A stretch of DNA of 64,000 nt from Ulota crispa (taxonomy: Eukaryota; Streptophyta; Bryopsida; Orthotrichales; Orthotrichaceae), in assembly GCA_963920765.1 (NCBI GenBank), contig OY987242.1:16082002-16146001 (forward strand), given 5' to 3'. A program made the translations under genes and the position numbers. Positions 47,107 through 58,824 of the stretch are shown here, piece by piece. The notes below the pieces were generated by a model. That model had not been told where the DNA came from. It worked only from the letters and a program-made list of their open reading frames with translations, and ran no database searches. Position 1 is the stretch's first letter. The number at the start of each line of letters is the position of its first letter.

Positions 47107-47518
47107 CTGTAGGTGGGGAGCAGATTCGGCTGCTCCTTGCCAAATTAATTATTTTTCCAAAAAAACTCAATTTGGCATCAGATTGTATAATTAAATAAGA
47201 TTAGGCACTTTAATAAAAAAAAAATTGTTGCTATTTGGCATTCAATAAAAAAATACATAATAGAATTAAGCCTTTTTCTAAGCGTCTTCCACTTTCTAAA
47301 ATTAGCCCTTGGTAAGAAATTTGCAGTAGATTGAACCCTCTTGGAATCAACCTTGACCTTCTAGTATTAGTTAAACTTAATGACTTTTATGATATTCGGC
47401 ATTTCAATTTTTGATTTGTTTAACATTGGACATTTTTAGAGAATTATTTATAGAATAATTAGGCAAAATTTTGGAGAATTATTTTATGCCGAATCTGCTA
47501 TCAACCTACAACCTACAG
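47107..47518. mobile_element. TA-flanked (mariner/Stowaway-like) MITE inside a TTAA
   Basis: TA duplication at 47105-47106 and 47519-47520. Termini CTGTAGGTGGGGAGCAGATT and, reverse-complemented, CTGTAGGTTGTAGGTTGATA, both with AGCAGATTCGGC. 412 bp. Same family as 14145-14945, opposite orientation. Confidence 0.9.
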
Positions 47519-47521
47519 TAA

Positions 47522-49073
47522 TTACCTTATCATCAGTAAAGGTTTAAACTTCCCAACAGCCTTTTTATGAAGCTAAGTTCATCCCTTTTATTGTGCGAAT
47601 GACGGCTTTGGGCCTGTGGAATCCACGAGATTCGTTCTGATTGTGAATGGACTTTAAACAACCCTGATCATTAAAAGTTATTTCTGACGTGTCACAACTA
47701 CAGAGTGAATTACTAGGCTCAAAGTAATAAACTCGTATAATCATGTAAAAGCTGCTTCAGTAAGGAGCAGGAGTAACTTCTCTCAATCACCAGAATTTCA
47801 CTGACTGGAAAAAAAAAAGTCATCATGTCTGCCATCATCATGAGAATACCACATTAGTAATGGTCTGAACACCCTCTTGAATTGAGAAAACAAAAAAAAT
47901 CAAATAAAACCAGAAAAATGGAAACGGAAAAACAACAAAGCACGGTTGGTTTAGTTAATCAATCAATTACCTATTTCCTGTCATTTTTACACTGAATATT
48001 GCGTTTAGGTTGCCTACCCTGATTTATTGATATTCTACAATCTACACTATGTAAATAATTATTGTTACTACAATAGTTTTCATCAGTAATTATCACAATA
48101 GGATTTAGAACATACTTAGAAACAACAACTAAATTGCAAAGTAACAAATTAGCAACATTTAAGTTGTAAATCATGTGAAATATTTATATTTAGATAGTTG
48201 CATGCACCTTCAAACTACCACACATTGAGTGATGAGGTAAATGTACAAAGTAAGGCAACTTAATTGTTGATGCAACCTAAAGGCAATATCCAATGTATGC
48301 TATATATCACATTTAGATTGCCTCAACAAGTAGGTTGCTTTAACAATTAGATTATCTTATCCTAAAAAGTGACCTCATGACTCATTGCATGACCACTTGG
48401 AGGTGCATGCAACTCTTCAATATTAGAATTTCACAAGATTTACAACATGGACAATTCTAGTTTATTTTTTACAACTTTGTTATTGTTACCAAGCCTTTTA
48501 AATGTTTTCTATTATAATACTTTTGATGAAAATTATTGTAATATCAATAAGTATTTATATTGTGTAAATTGTCAAGAAAGTAGTACGGGGAAGAAAGTAG
48601 TATGGGGCAACCTAAATGCCATTTAGTGTAGGTTAAAAGAAATTTGAATATTAATCTAAATCTGAACAAGAGATAATGATATTGTTTCGGATCTTAGCCT
48701 TATAATGTTCATAACTTGTTTTTGCTTCGAATAAGAATTTGTAGCAAATGAAACAAGCATTGAGTTTGGTACAACTACAGTTTTGATTAGGAAGTATGAC
48801 ACGTTTTAAAACCAAAAAACTATGATAATTTCCAGCATTAATTGTAAAGAAAAGCTTTTTTTAATAGCGTGAATTGTATTTCATTTTGTTTCAAATAGTT
48901 CCCTTTTGAACATCTCAGAATTTTAAAGCAATCCAGAAATACATGTAGTACATACTGATAACAAATACAAATTTTCAAATTTAGAAAATAAACAATCATT
49001 TATCCCGTTATTTTATGCTGATATTCTGTATGACATTGAGTTTCCAAGATCATACATTACACCGAGATGGATT
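47522..49073. other. AT-rich intergenic DNA with a small foldback at 48196-48414
   Basis: No gene recognised in this stretch apart from the foldback element listed separately. Confidence 0.5.
48196..48414. mobile_element. Small foldback element
   Basis: Ends AGTTGCATGCACCTTCAA and, reverse-complemented, AGTTGCATGCACCTCCAA; pairing continues through CATTGAGTGATGAGGT / GACCTCATGACTCATTG. 219 bp. No clear target duplication. Confidence 0.65.
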
Positions 49074-49077
49074 TTAA

Positions 49078-49097
49078 CCCTAAAGGACTTAATCCGT
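49078..49097 (+). repeat. Isolated piggyBac-like left end
   Basis: TTAA (49074-49077) is followed by CCCTAAAGGACTTAATCC. A possible partner is the sequence before TTAA at 50969-50972 (reverse complement CTCCTAAATGAGC), which would give a 1.9-kb element enclosing the tRNA pseudogene. I am not confident of the pairing. Confidence 0.35.
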
Positions 49098-50563
49098 TTT
49101 GAAATGGTCAAACTTCATTTTTAAGCTTAACTTTGTCTTTTAAATTGTGTGCAAACAACAATTTTATGTTTTTATTACTTGAAATTATGGATGATATATC
49201 ACTGCAAGAAATTTCAATTTGTTTCATGAAAATTTGTAATTGTTATCATTTTTTTTTCATGAAATAAACATAAATAAGTTAAACTAGCAAAAAAAGTCTG
49301 AATTACTTGAAAGAAATTCAAGAGGTACAAGCAGCATTAAAGATTAGTGTGAAATTTTTTCAATTTGTTGTTTTATTTTTTATACCCAAAACAGCCACAA
49401 CAAAGAATTTCAAGTCAAATTTGACTATCAAACCATGTTTATCCTTATATTTAATTAATATATAAAATTTTGATATTTTTTTACTAGAAAACACATTCAT
49501 TTTCTATTTATGTTGTTTTTTTCAATTAATCTGATAGAATATTCAAATTATTGTGATTTTTTAAAGCTAAATATGGGAATAAAATCATATCAATTAGAAT
49601 ATATATTTTTAAAAAAACTATGATTTCTTCCATAAATGGATGGTAGAATGAGGAACATAGTTTTGTAGTTTAAACTTAAATGCATTTAAAGAGTAGAAAA
49701 TTTGAATGAAAAACATACCATATTGTGTTATTGGGATTTTAACACTTGGAGCTTTCAATGGCAATAACTCTTTTGATTTTTGATATTTTTCAAAAAAAAT
49801 AAATGGAATGAAAAGGAAACTTGTCAAGCTTCATTTTCTTAGTTTGAACTATGTACCAAAAATTAATATTTTGAAAATTACAAATAGGATTGACCAAGGT
49901 ACATTCACTTTTTGGATGCACGGACCTTTAAGAGTGAAGAGCATCTACTTCTCAATCAAAACACAATAAAATTGAGAGTTGTTTGAAAATTAATTGATAA
50001 AAAAACACAATCAAAGTACTGGAAAAGACTTGCTGTGTGTTTGAGGATTAAATTTTACTCTTAAAATCCAAACATATTTTAGAAGGGTCAGTGCATCTAG
50101 TTTTTTTTTGTCAACCTTTCGAAGAAAACTCCAAAAGTCTTTCACCAAAGTAAACTTGTAGTAAGCCTAGCTGTAAGGGGAAATCTTAAAATCAAAACAC
50201 ATTGTGATTGTAAATTTCATCATGTGCCTTCTTTAACCATAAGTGTGTGGGGTTGATGCAAGTACATCTTGAATTTTTGATGTAAAATAGATTATGGTTT
50301 ATGAATTTTTCATAAACAAAATATTTGTCTTTGGAAATTTTTTCCCTTTTTCCATTTTTACATCAGTTTTAATCATCTTGCAAGGCAGAAAACAAGACGC
50401 ACCTAATGATCAAACTAGTCATATAGTTGAAAAGCAGTCACATACTGATTCCTATACATACTTGGGTGTACTTCATTCATTTCATACAACTCCTACTCCA
50501 AGCAATGGAAAAGTTGCTTTTTGTATAAATCCCGCCGTTCCACAAAAAACCACTTAAAATATT

Positions 50564-50765
50564 TGGTAGGAGTAGGATTTGAACCTACACAACATTCAGA
50601 TTATGAGCAAGGTTTAAAATGCTGGCAAATTTTGACAGATTTCCTCCATACATCTTGCTTCCCTCCTGATTTCCTCCAATGACGAGGGGACAGAGCAACA
50701 GGCATTTGCCAGCATTTTAAACCCTGATTATGAGCCTGACGAGTTACCAATTACTCTATCCCGCG
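50564..50765 (-). pseudogene. Organelle-type initiator tRNA-Met (CAU) pseudogene, split by a MITE
   Basis: Minus strand, 5' end at 50765. Without the 117-bp insert and one target copy, 75 nt remain. They form: acceptor start CGCGGGA (C1, as in plastid/bacterial-type initiators), TA, D stem GAGT/ACTC with AATTGGTA loop, anticodon arm TCAGG-CTCATAA-TCTGA, T arm GTAGG-TTCAAAT-CCTAC, and 3' acceptor TCCTACC then A. The acceptor has a C:C mismatch at the 1:72 position (initiator-like) and one C:A pair from decay. It resembles plastid and plant mitochondrial trnfM more than a nuclear tRNA, so it is probably an organelle-DNA insertion in the nucleus. It cannot give a normal tRNA with the insert in its anticodon stem. 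Confidence 0.8.
50609..50725. mobile_element. 117-bp MITE with 10-bp target duplication in the tRNA pseudogene
   Basis: TIRs AAGGTTTAAAATGCTGGCAA and AGGGTTTAAAATGCTGGCAA (22 bp with one mismatch). Exact 10-bp duplication GATTATGAGC at 50599-50608 and 50726-50735. The duplication length suggests a Mutator-like origin. No coding sequence. Confidence 0.9.
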
Positions 50766-51989
50766 CACATAATAAGGTTTTCTTCAACGACACCGCAAAA
50801 AATCTCTTTTTGCGCAGCAGTTCCCCGCCCGCCCTAAGTAGAGTTCTTTATTAGAAATATGTCATTTTTTTCTTGCAAGTCTCTATGATGATTCATCCAT
50901 AGGCGCCAAGTGTTGCATAGTACTATTTGGCGCATTGCCCACCTAATAGACATAAGCTCATTTAGGAGTTAAAACAGTGTTACACAAAATGCAAAAAAAA
51001 AAAGATGGTGCTTGATTCTATTATGAAAATCACCACAAGGAAACCTCATATACATTTTCAAGGAGGATTATTTTGCAAAATTAAGGTTTCATTTGCATAA
51101 CGCAAGGTTCAATACATATATAGGGAATCTAGATTTTTCATCAAGATGATAAATTTTTCATTCATTTATCAAAATAGTAATGTGTCAAGCATTATCCAAT
51201 ATAAGAATCTCTATAGTGCATGACATCATAAACCAATAATTTTTTGACCAAAAATGTGAAGTAATTGTCAACTTTGAATGCCAATAACTTTTTTTGACAA
51301 ATGACATTTCCAATTTGTTTTGTACTTTCTATCCTAAGACCTTCTTACTTATAGGTACAAAGAGTTTCAACTTATTAGGTATGCTACAAACAACTACATG
51401 ATTGTTAGGTCTTTGTTGCTTTACATTGTTTTGCACCATATAAGAACACTTTAAATCTTTCTTTTGCATGATTATTAAAATCAATCATTTATTTTGTCGT
51501 TTGAAAGAATGGAAGTTGAAAGTGTGACAAAACATGTTTTAAAATCCAAGAGGCTAAAATAAATAAACTTGTTGGAATGAGAGAGACCACCAAAAAAGCG
51601 ACTCAATGTTTAAGGACACCTTCATACCAGGAGTGAAAGGCCATTTTAGAGGCCCTCCAATTCCCAATCTTAAATTCTCATTAGTTGATTTTCTAAAAAT
51701 CGTCGCACGGCCTTCACACGAGGAATCAAAATCAAATTGTCAAAACATGTTTTGAAATCTCAAAAAAATATTTTGACAAGAGAGGCCAATTCTCGACTTG
51801 GAGACCATTGTCAAAATTCATATAAAATACAATTGTTTGGATAGATTTTTTATATTTGAAACAAACAACAATGTTGAATAGAATGAAGATCTTAACAACT
51901 ATACTTGATTTGTTTATTTCTTCATCTCTTTTATTTAAAAACCTTGAAGTTTTCACAAACCACCTCAATTTTTTTTTGCTTTGTAGCCT
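50766..51989. other. Intergenic DNA, no gene recognised
   Basis: The first 100 bp next to the tRNA pseudogene are GC-richer (CCCCGCCCGCCC at about 50823) and may be more organelle-derived DNA; the rest is AT-rich and unassigned. Confidence 0.4.
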
Positions 51990-51993
51990 TTAA

Positions 51994-52235
51994 ACCATGA
52001 GCGCCCAAGAGACATTATAATGTCTCTCAAAAAGCTGGGTGAACTCAATTTTGACAAATATAATCTCATTGCATGTTTGGTGAAATCACTTCCAATCTAG
52101 TCCAGTATGATGGAGACGCTTTCCACTAACAATTCATATGGTCTGATCTTGTGAATTGAATTTTTCAATCCACAAGGGTATTTTGATTGCACACAAGTCA
52201 AGCTTATTTTGTTTCAACTCTGGGCGCTCAGGGGT
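51994..52235. mobile_element. piggyBac-like MITE, ~250-bp subfamily, copy 2
   Basis: TTAA at 51990-51993 and 52236-52239. Ends ACCATGAGCGCCCAAGAG and, reverse-complemented, CCCCTGAGCGCCCAGAG. 242 bp; same subfamily as 22236-22489. Confidence 0.75.
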
Positions 52236-52530
52236 TAACTTATAAGGAAATTGACCATGTAGTACTCTTATCATAGCAAATGCTTGGACCAATGTGCGGG
52301 AAGATCCAAAAAAAAAGTAGAAAGTCACATGAGTGAAATTTCAAAAAACCTGAAACAAATCTAATTGGATAAAAACCCAATTATTTAAAAAAAATCCAGA
52401 AATATTATAAATACCCCGACAATATCTGGTGCATGTATTAAACCACTTGAAAATGAGAAATATAGGAATTTTGCTAAAGAAGCTCAAAATCTCCCTGCAC
52501 ATTGCTTAAGATTATTCTTGTGACCATTTA

Positions 52531-53160
52531 GGCCGACTTCACACTATGACCGGCCAAGTTGAGAGGCCATGGGATTGAATGGCCAAACTTTGATGAGAGG
52601 CCAACAAAATGGGCTGAAAATAGGTATTAAAATATTGTTTTGACACCTTTGGCCAACTTTAGTGTGAAGCTTCCAAAGGCCAAGTCCAAAGGCCAAGTCC
52701 AAAGGCCAAACTCTTCCACGGACTCTCAACTTGAATGCCCATAGTGTGAAGCCTCCAAAGGCCAAGCCCAAAGTCCAAAGTCATAAACTTTTATGGCCTC
52801 TCAACTTGAATGGCCATATGTGAAGCCTCCAAAGGCCAAGCCCAAAGTCCAAAGCCATAGCATTTATGAGACCTTCCAAATCCAAAGGCCAAGATCTTGT
52901 AAGCTTTTGATTATTTTATGAAAACAATGTGACGGCCTCTCAACCATAATTTGGGTCTCCATTTTTGCTTGACCCAAACTATTGCCGAGAGGCCGTCAAC
53001 CTTGGATGATAAAGTGCTACCATGCAGACATTTGGAGGATGACGGCCTTTGGAGTTTGGCCACTAGTGTGAAGGGTTGAGTGGCCAGACTTTGGGTTTCT
53101 TACAATCTAATTGGTGCAGACCACGGCCTCTCGACCTTTGGCCATAGTGTGAAGCCACCC
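52531..53160. mobile_element. Tourist-like (PIF/Harbinger-type) MITE, copy 2, with internal GGCC arrays
   Basis: TTA duplication at 52528-52530 and 53161-53163. TIRs GGCCGACTTCACACTATG and GGGTGGCTTCACACTATGGCC. The interior has expanded by local duplication: the phrase GAAGCCTCCAAAGGCCAAGC recurs with CTCTCAACTTGAATGGCC at about 70-80-bp intervals (52730-52860), preceded by short AAGTCCAAAGGCC iterations. 630 bp, non-coding. Confidence 0.8.
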
Positions 53161-53207
53161 TTAGCCCCGGGTTTTCACAACCTTGATTCCTAAAGCAACC
53201 TTTATTT

Positions 53208-53601
53208 AAGGGAACTGATATAAGCATGTTTGGGGTTTGTTGTATGCACACCTTGAGGGGGGGAGAAAATTTTAGATATTTACAATCAGCAAGTTGAATT
53301 TGATAAATTTGAATTCAAATTTGGATTTAGAGACTCACAAAGGAGGCTCCAATTGAACAACGTCCTAGTGTAAAAAACTTAGTTTTTTACAAATAAGGGT
53401 AAAAATTAATAATTTGCCCCCCTAGCTTAATTTCCCCTTTTGACGTTGTTCAATTGTAACCTCCTACACGTTTCTAAATTGAATCAAAGTTTCTAAATCC
53501 AAATCTGAATTCAAATTTTTCAAATTCAACTTATAGATGGAAAATATACAAATTTTACCCCCCCCCACAACTGGTGTGCCTAAGTTATATCAATTCCCTT
53601 A
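53208..53601. mobile_element. Foldback element related to 6866-7343
   Basis: Ends AAGGGAACTGATATAA and, reverse-complemented, AAGGGAATTGATATAA. The core pairs through AAGTTGAATTTGATAAATTT / AAATTTTTCAAATTCAACTT and CAATTGAACAACGTC / GACGTTGTTCAATTG, as in 6866-7343, but the iterated terminal motif is absent. A G/C homopolymer lies next to each arm. Confidence 0.75.
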
Positions 53602-53657
53602 TTTAAAAATGCTGAATATCTACTTGCTGAAAAGGAGTATTTATACTGAATTTCTAA

Positions 53658-53789
53658 CTAAAAGTACATTCACACTTTATGTTAGGAAAAGTATTAACAG
53701 TATGAAAGTAGTCTAAAAGTGCGTTCAAATACATCTAATTTTCCTCTGCTAATACCCCTCCTAACCCCAAGTGTGAATGTACCTTTAAG
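53658..53789. mobile_element. Small MITE-like inverted repeat
   Basis: Left TAAAAGTACATTCACACTT and right, reverse-complemented, TTAAAGGTACATTCACACTT pair, continuing into TGTTAGGA / GGTTAGGAGG. About 130 bp; borders approximate. Confidence 0.55.
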
Positions 53790-53799
53790 GAGCTCTGCT

Positions 53800-54370
53800 T
53801 TTACTGGAGAGAGAGGGCATGCGGGGGAAGGGGGGGGGGGGTGTGGCATTATGAGTGCACGTTTGCTGCAGGCGGCGCTGCTGTTAACCCCATCATTATA
53901 GCCTGATTACTCTGCCACCCCCGGGCTTAGGCGTTTCTTCATTCATTCGTTCATTTACTGAGTAACTAACTCCCTAATTCACCAATTAACTAATTAATAC
54001 TTAGCACCCCCAGCGGCCCAGCCCCCTCAGCCCCCTCCGGCTCTCTTGTTTGCCGTACCCCAACGACAGAATCCCTTGCCAGGCGTGCTCTTTGGGGATT
54101 TGGAATAAAAGCTTTGCTCTCGACGTCCATTGGCTGCTTGCCATTACGCCCCTGCCCCCACAACCAGACCGGTAGTCCTTGACCTCCCCCCTCCCTAACC
54201 CGTAAGAGTGCGGCGGATTGAAAGTACGTAAATCTGGAGATTTTTGAGGCAAATTAAAGTATGGTTTTACGAAGATTCTGGAAATAAGATCTTCAGTATT
54301 GCAAGTTTTTATTTTGTTTTTTATTGAATCAATTTGAACCTTTGCATAGAAATTGTGAAGCATTTGATGA
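53800..54370 (-). other. GC-rich islet with a possible first exon
   Basis: An abrupt GC-rich stretch between repeats. On the minus strand an ATG in good plant context (GTAATGGC) opens a frame MASSQWTSRAKLLFQIPKEH that stays open to a stop near 54001. A G10 run lies at about 53830. No splice partner or family was recognised; it may be a gene fragment or promoter relic. Confidence 0.25.
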
Positions 54371-54424
54371 TCGAATTTTGCTTTCTTAGTGATAAGGTGG
54401 AAGCACCCACACCAGATAACTTAA

Positions 54425-55067
54425 CCCCGAAGTGCCTATGGCCTTTAATGAGCTTCTAGGAATTTGTTCTAAATTGAACAAAAAACCAACATTTCAATGA
54501 GTTGTATCAAAATTTTAAAACTTTTTAAATTGTAATCATACTAATTATAACTAGACATTTAAGAGATCACATAGGAAAAAAAAACACAACAAGATCACTT
54601 ATGGATTGAAAAATTATAATGTTCAATCATGAGGGTGTTAAACTTGTAAAAATGACTTGAAGTTTTTCAATCCTCTTTTCACATGTTGAATCTTTAAAAA
54701 AATCATTCACCAAAGATATACAAGGTTAAAGGACATAACATACATTACTTCAATTGCTTTACGGCTTTTCAAAATCTCTTCTACAACTTTTTTAATGAAT
54801 TTCTAATGTAAATTTTTCTCCAAGATCTAATGTATTTGAGGCTCATTTCCAAGAGCTCTCAACACTACAAAAAGTCAAGACCGTTGCACAAAATGTTGAA
54901 TAAAAAAATCATAATTAATCATTTTCAAAATCAAATTTTGGATGCAAAAACTAGACTTCAAACAAAATAGTTCAAAAATATTAATTGCTAAAATTAGCAA
55001 ATTAATTAGGTTCATTGAACTTCAAAGTCTCATTGACACAAAATTTGGTACCTTCTGCATTTAGGGG
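54425..55067 (+). mobile_element. piggyBac-like element, ~645-bp family, copy 2
   Basis: TTAA at 54421-54424 and 55068-55071. Ends CCCCGAAGTGCCTATGGCC and, reverse-complemented, CCCCTAAATGCAGAAGG. Aligns with 26755-27399 throughout, with nearly the same length (643 against 645 bp). Confidence 0.85.
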
Positions 55068-55071
55068 TTAA

Positions 55072-55565
55072 GCAATTTTGCAACATACGACAAAGAGTTT
55101 GAGGCAACAAATATTTTTCTCATAAAGGAAGATAAGATATATTAGGACACTAGAAAGGAAATTTGTCTTATATGATTTGTTCACAATGATTACAACTATC
55201 CTAAACAATTGTAATTGAGTCATTGTATAGTTGTTTAGGACCTTTGAAGTCATTGAAAACCAATCGCTTAGGATATTTTTTTCTTCTAGTAGGATTGCAA
55301 AAAAACATAATTTTATTTGCAAAACAGAAATTACTGTGAATTTTAGGAGTCAAAAAGTGCTTGGAACCCATCGCCAACCTCGATTGAAAAATTTAGATGT
55401 GATAAGAGGATTGTAGGGGTGTTTTTCTCACATTTATGAAGGCAATAAAAACTAGGCAATATGTTGGAATGTTGCAAACTTTAGAAGGAAAAACAATGAA
55501 AAAGGGACCAAGTGGGCTCTTTAGAATTTTTGTTCCTACTTAAAATTATCAATATGAGTTAACTT
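55072..55565. other. Short gap between two TTAA elements, no gene recognised
   Basis: About 490 bp of AT-rich sequence with no feature recognised. Confidence 0.5.
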
Positions 55566-55569
55566 TTAA

Positions 55570-57066
55570 CCCCTAAAGGACAAGTGTATCTTTCAACAAA
55601 CACTGAAATATTTGGGTAGGTTCCTATGAAGTTAATTTTAGGTAGATGTTTTTGAAATTTGGAGACAAGGTGCACACAATGAATACCTTTGCACGAAAAG
55701 AAAAGACTTCTAGTGGATGCTTGAGTAAAAAGTTATGATGCTTGAAATGATGTAGATTGCTTAGGCAGCTTGGTGCAAATAGAGAGTAGTGAAGAAAAAG
55801 AATTGCCCAAAATTAACTTCAACAATAATATTAGTAGGGGTTTGGGTGAAGGTCTTGGCATGGGATTTTGGTAGAGGTTTTGGGAGAGTGTTTTTTTTTT
55901 TTACTAGATAGGACAATAGTGAGCATATTTGTCATGTATGTTCATGAGTGGAAGAATAGTGAAGAGCGGACAAGGCCAATGATGCATTTCCAATTTTGTT
56001 TAGAAATATGCAAATATATTTTACATGATGGAGAGGACACAATTGCAACAATCCAAGAAGCCGTAATAAGTCTTATTACCCCTCAATCTCTAATTTGAAT
56101 GGAATTTGCGTGCTTAGCAAATGATGGCAAGACACGGCCTTACACATGTGGCCAAAATTGCAATGGCAAATATATGTATGGCCATAGGGGATATTTTGAA
56201 AGATGTCATGATAATCTTCACCCACAAAGGGAAGAAAGTATGAATGGTTTTTTTATCTTTGGTTTTTCTATTTAGAATTTTTTGGAAGCCAATATTAGCC
56301 ATTTGCAATGAATTTTTTTTAGCAACTAGCGATTTGTTTAGCTCACTAAATAAAAGAAGTTTAGTAGCTTATTGTTGAAGCATGGGGCTAACAAAAGGTT
56401 TATTTCTTTATTCTTGTCTTTATTGAACATGATGGCATTTAGGAAGTCAATCTTCCTTACCATCTTGCTTTACTCATGAAAGAGGTTTAAAGATTATGCA
56501 TGGTGGCAAAGCTTGAATTAATATAACTTTGCATGCTTTAGTTGATAAAATTTAAAAAATCCTTATTGTAGAGGATATGGGGTTACATCATTTTGCTATT
56601 TGGATTTGTAAAATTTGGTTTTTGACTATGCACAAAATTTCTAAAGATTGCTTAAAACATAGTTGTTTTCTTTGACCACCTTGAATTGTAGGCATTTAAA
56701 GTGAGTTAGGCATCTCAATTGCATCTGAAATTTTGCAAGGTTGAACCTAACATCATATGCTTATTAATGCCTCGAATCCTTGTGTTTGTGTAGAGAACAA
56801 AATTTAGCTAGGGGGGGGGTTCAAAGTTTGCTATCCTTTTTGGGCAGGGCTAAAGTAAACCTTTTTGTGGAACTATGAATGTTATGATCTTTTAATCTGC
56901 ACATTCAAACGTGCTGAATTATATTCCACATATTTCCTTACTTGCATATTACACTTTTGTATAATAAAATCTCAAAAGAAAAATCATTTTGAATTTTGAA
57001 AAATTCATCAAAAAATGACAATTTTGGACCTTATTTTCTTTTGCAACGCCCTTTGGACATTAGGGG
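55570..57066 (+). mobile_element. piggyBac-like element (1.5 kb) with transposase relic
   Basis: TTAA at 55566-55569 and 57067-57070. Ends CCCCTAAAGGACAAG and, reverse-complemented, CCCCTAATGTCCAAAGGGC. It is the longest delimited TTAA element here and the only one with recognisable transposase sequence (55868-56275). Most of the 5' coding part is missing, so it is an internally deleted descendant of an autonomous element. Confidence 0.75.
55868..56275 (+). pseudogene. Relic of a piggyBac transposase C-terminus
   Basis: The plus-strand frame reads FFFLLDRTIVSIFVMYVHEW and then RPMMHFQFCLEICKYILHD. This fits the last part of the piggyBac DDE domain (pattern FFHLLD..IVNA..LY, then RP..H..FRLE.A..L). 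After one in-frame TGA (56096-56098) the same frame continues with a Cys/His segment CLANDGKTRPYTCGQNC, then GYFERCHDNLHPQ, which matches the C-terminal zinc-ribbon layout (C..C, then CF...H) of these transposases. The catalytic aspartates are not present in this piece. Identification is by motif memory; a profile search would settle it. Confidence 0.65.
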
Positions 57067-57070
57067 TTAA

Positions 57071-58744
57071 TAATTGAAATATTGATGCGTGAATGAAATC
57101 CAACAATGAAACCAAGACAACAACCTAGCCTTGCACTTTTAGTAAATTCTAGATTGGAACTAAAGCCAGTTCAAATCTTGTCTAGCATTCCCGTGTCATT
57201 CAAACGTTTGGCCTAAACTCCTCATAACATGAAGATCTAAAGTCTAATGATTTTGGAAATTCAATTAACAAATTGTAAGGTATGGGATCCTTATTGCCTC
57301 TGAAACAACCCCAACTCCTATGGAAAGCAACCCCAATCTCTGTATTGGATTTAAGCGGGGTTCAATAAGATGATTTCTTCTAAATATGTGACTTTGACAT
57401 GCTTAGAGATCAAATGCCTTCTACCAAACTAAAAATAGGAGGCAAGTCTATGGATCCCATGAGTGCATAGAAATCAAACTATCAAGAAAAACATATTGAA
57501 CTCCAAAACACATTGATCCATCATTGATTTAAAATTTTGTAGAGGTTTCCTACAAACCATGATCTAGAAAGAACAATTTAGTATTGATCTTTGAAGAAAA
57601 TATATAGATTTTGGATTTTAAACTATGTTCATAAAATTTGCTTTTATATAACTATCTTTAATATTTATGAATTAATCTAGCACCTAAAATTCATAATCTT
57701 TTCAAAAGTTGTTACATCCTAGACATTAACAATTTCAAAGTAAGATTAGTTGCAAAGGATTTGCATTTGTAGGCCCCAAATTTGATTCTTTGCTTAAAGT
57801 TTAAAAAAAACTAATTTACAAATTGAATAATTTAAAATTTATTTTTTATTTACAAAGATATGATTTTGGGATTGGTTGACTGTTAATATTTATTTTAAAG
57901 GATATTAGTAAAAGATGATTTTAAAAATCCACAATTTTAAACTATTACTCAAATAAACCAAATCCAAGGAGAAGTTTGATGGATGAAAAGTGCATTGTTT
58001 GGAAATCAATGACAAATGCACAGCTAACTACAGTGGCCTACCAGAAAGATTCACATTTTTCTTTTTTATCACCTTCCTCTCATGGATTTGAGAAGCTTTC
58101 AATTCAAAAATTCATACATCAAACAATCATTACTACCATGATAATTCCCAGTAAGCAGTTTGTCAAAATCAAAAAAATAATGTGCTGGCTATTTTTGTTG
58201 CCAAAAATGACTTCAAAAAAGGTGAAAATTTTGAAGAGGTGATAATCGTTTTGGTAGGGCACTATACAACACAAGAAGAAATTAAGCATCCTTGTGAATG
58301 AATAGGTCTATTGGAGGTGATTCCATTAACTTTGTTTTTTGCATCACTATTATGTTTAGTATATATTGGTTGGTGTAACATATATCATTGCTATGACAAC
58401 AATGGTTTAACATGTGCCACAATTCCTTTGTATAATATTGATTATTGTAAAATTAAGTTGAGTCATACAATTGCAACAATGAAGGCATAAATTACAGAAA
58501 TGACTACTTTTATGTCAATTTTGGTTTGTCTCATCAAAAAATTCAAATTATGAAAAATCTGCCAAAATTTACAAAGAAGGAAGCATAAATTTCTTAGTGA
58601 AAATGTTTGTTCTTGAAGCTTGAAAACCACCATTTTACCTTATCAAATTGAAATGTATTGAAAATAAATTATTCTCATACAAGTCCTTTACTCCAGTCAT
58701 ACCGACAAGACAATGCATGAGTTTTTTTGTGACCCCCCATTCTC
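57071..58744. other. AT-rich intergenic DNA, no gene recognised
   Basis: An 88-codon plus-strand frame (57976-58242) has no recognised family. No delimitable element. Confidence 0.45.
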
Positions 58745-58824
58745 GTGACTACTCCATCCTCGTGCCCCCTCCCCCATTTCTATGACCCACCATCCCGTGC
58801 CTTCCATACATGCCTCCCATGCTC

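Noticed and set aside
49078-50968. A 1.9-kb TTAA element enclosing the tRNA pseudogene
   Set aside because: Both ends look piggyBac-like, but the match between them is weak and no second copy is available to test the pairing.
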